A stretch of DNA of 7,412 nt from the NCBI GenBank assembly GCA_012271225.1, contig JAAXGS010000015.1:1-7412 (forward strand), given 5' to 3'. The translations under genes were made by a program, and so were the position numbers. Each line of letters begins with the position of its first letter. Position 1 is the stretch's first letter. Under the pieces are notes generated by a model. The model did no database searches. It saw nothing but the letters and a program-made list of their open reading frames with translations, and had not been told where the DNA came from. Below are positions 6,823-7,412 of the stretch, in pieces. The stretch is from Dehalococcoidia bacterium (GTDB lineage: Bacteria > Chloroflexota > Dehalococcoidia > UBA6926).

Positions 6823-7412
6823 ATGAATTCACTTGAAGACGGGCATTTCCCGTATTGGGTGAGGATTCATCTGCCCGATGGTCAGTCGAGTGGATTGCGT
6901 GTGGTGGAGAAGTCCAACTGGGCAGGTGACGGGGCGCTGTTCTCAAGGAGCGCGTACGAGACTGTTCGAGAGCGGCAAGAGTTCGATTTCAACCGCACAG
7001 GAGTATACGTCCTGTGGGAAACGGAGGATTTGGGAGCACTGCCGCGTGTGTACATAGGAGAGGCTGACCCGCTACGACCTAGACTGAACCAACATTGGGC
7101 GCAAAAGGATTTCTGGACGAACGCAGTCGCATTCGCCGCGAAGGACCATAGCCTGAACAAAGCCCACGTGCGCCATCTGGAAGCCCAACTCATTCAGCGC
7201 GCGCGAGACCTGAAACGATGCAAACTCGAGAATGGCAACATGCCGAATGCGCCATCAATGTCATCCGCAGACAAGACGCAGGCAGATGCATTCTTTCGCG
7301 ATATGTTGCTATGCCTGCCGGTTCTGGGCATTGATTTCTTTGAGCAGCCGCCTCCCCGCCCTGCGCAAGAACCGGACCTGTTCCTCCGTGTAGCGGAAAT
7401 CCGCGCTGAGGG
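6823..7412 (+). CDS. GIY-YIG nuclease family protein (3' end outside window)
   Basis: An open frame of 196 codons from ATG 6823 to the right edge without a stop. An in-frame TGA at 6814 makes this ATG the first possible start in the frame; GGAG (6806-6809) lies 13 bases upstream, a long but usable spacing. Residues 60-62 (GVY) and 77-79 (YIG) form the two-strand signature; Arg85/Arg87 and His91 follow in YIGEADPLRPRLNQHW, Glu120 in HVRHLEAQLI is the likely metal ligand, and Asn137 in LENGN is a further conserved polar residue. The first 55 residues and the later LLCLPVLGIDFFEQP (162-176) match a known group of stand-alone GIY-YIG proteins that, from memory, often carry a C-terminal DUF4357 domain; that part would lie off the window. 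Predicted activity is metal-dependent DNA cleavage; the biological role (repair, defence or other) is unknown. Single-strand GC here is about 57% over 6841-7380, below the start of the CoA-transferase gene. Confidence 0.88.
   Translation, partial: MNSLEDGHFPYWVRIHLPDGQSSGLRVVEKSNWAGDGALFSRSAYETVRERQEFDFNRTGVYVLWETEDLGALPRVYIGEADPLRPRLNQHWAQKDFWTNAVAFAAKDHSLNKAHVRHLEAQLIQRARDLKRCKLENGNMPNAPSMSSADKTQADAFFRDMLLCLPVLGIDFFEQPPPRPAQEPDLFLRVAEIRAE

Noticed and set aside
1..7412. tRNA or rRNA genes, CRISPR arrays, insertion sequences, long direct repeats
   Set aside because: Read through for cloverleaf-like segments, regularly spaced repeats, terminal inverted repeats and transposase motifs; none seen. 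A subtle structured RNA in the short intergenic gaps cannot be excluded by eye.

Overview
The window reads as ordinary bacterial chromosome of high GC content. It is densely packed, with six protein genes and no gene-free stretch over about 110 bases. Gene content is a pyrimidine/arginine gene (carB), a PaaI-type thioesterase, a two-domain MaoC/FAS1-like hydratase, a DinB-family protein, a double-length CaiB/BaiF CoA-transferase and a GIY-YIG nuclease. Multiple CaiB/BaiF transferases alongside hotdog-fold acyl-CoA enzymes are typical of Chloroflexota (Dehalococcoidia, SAR202-like) and of some Actinobacteria. I lean to Chloroflexota, but this is inference from gene content only; no rRNA or other phylogenetic marker is present apart from carB.

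Layout: (1) bases 1-2013, plus strand, the 3' two-thirds of carB, cut by the window edge. (2) Bases 2063-4241, minus strand, a likely co-directional set read as thioesterase, then MaoC-like hydratase, then DinB-family protein; it converges on carB. (3) Bases 4242-4349, a divergent intergenic region with two imperfect inverted repeats, each with a 6-base spacer. (4) Bases 4350-6758, plus strand, a fused tandem CaiB/BaiF CoA-transferase. (5) Bases 6823-7412, plus strand, the start of a GIY-YIG nuclease gene running off the right edge.

The transferase, thioesterase and hydratase all act on acyl-CoA thioesters and are arranged head to head around one regulatory region. A plausible reading is a small catabolic module: CoA is moved onto a carboxylic acid, the enoyl/hydroxyacyl-CoA is hydrated or dehydrated, and a thioesterase releases product or relieves stalled CoA esters. 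The substrate cannot be told from sequence. The most notable molecular features are the asymmetry of the tandem CoA-transferase (only the C-terminal half keeps an Asp at the expected catalytic spacing) and the non-canonical hydratase motif in the MaoC-like protein. I did not find a clearly new system, CRISPR array, mobile element or RNA gene.
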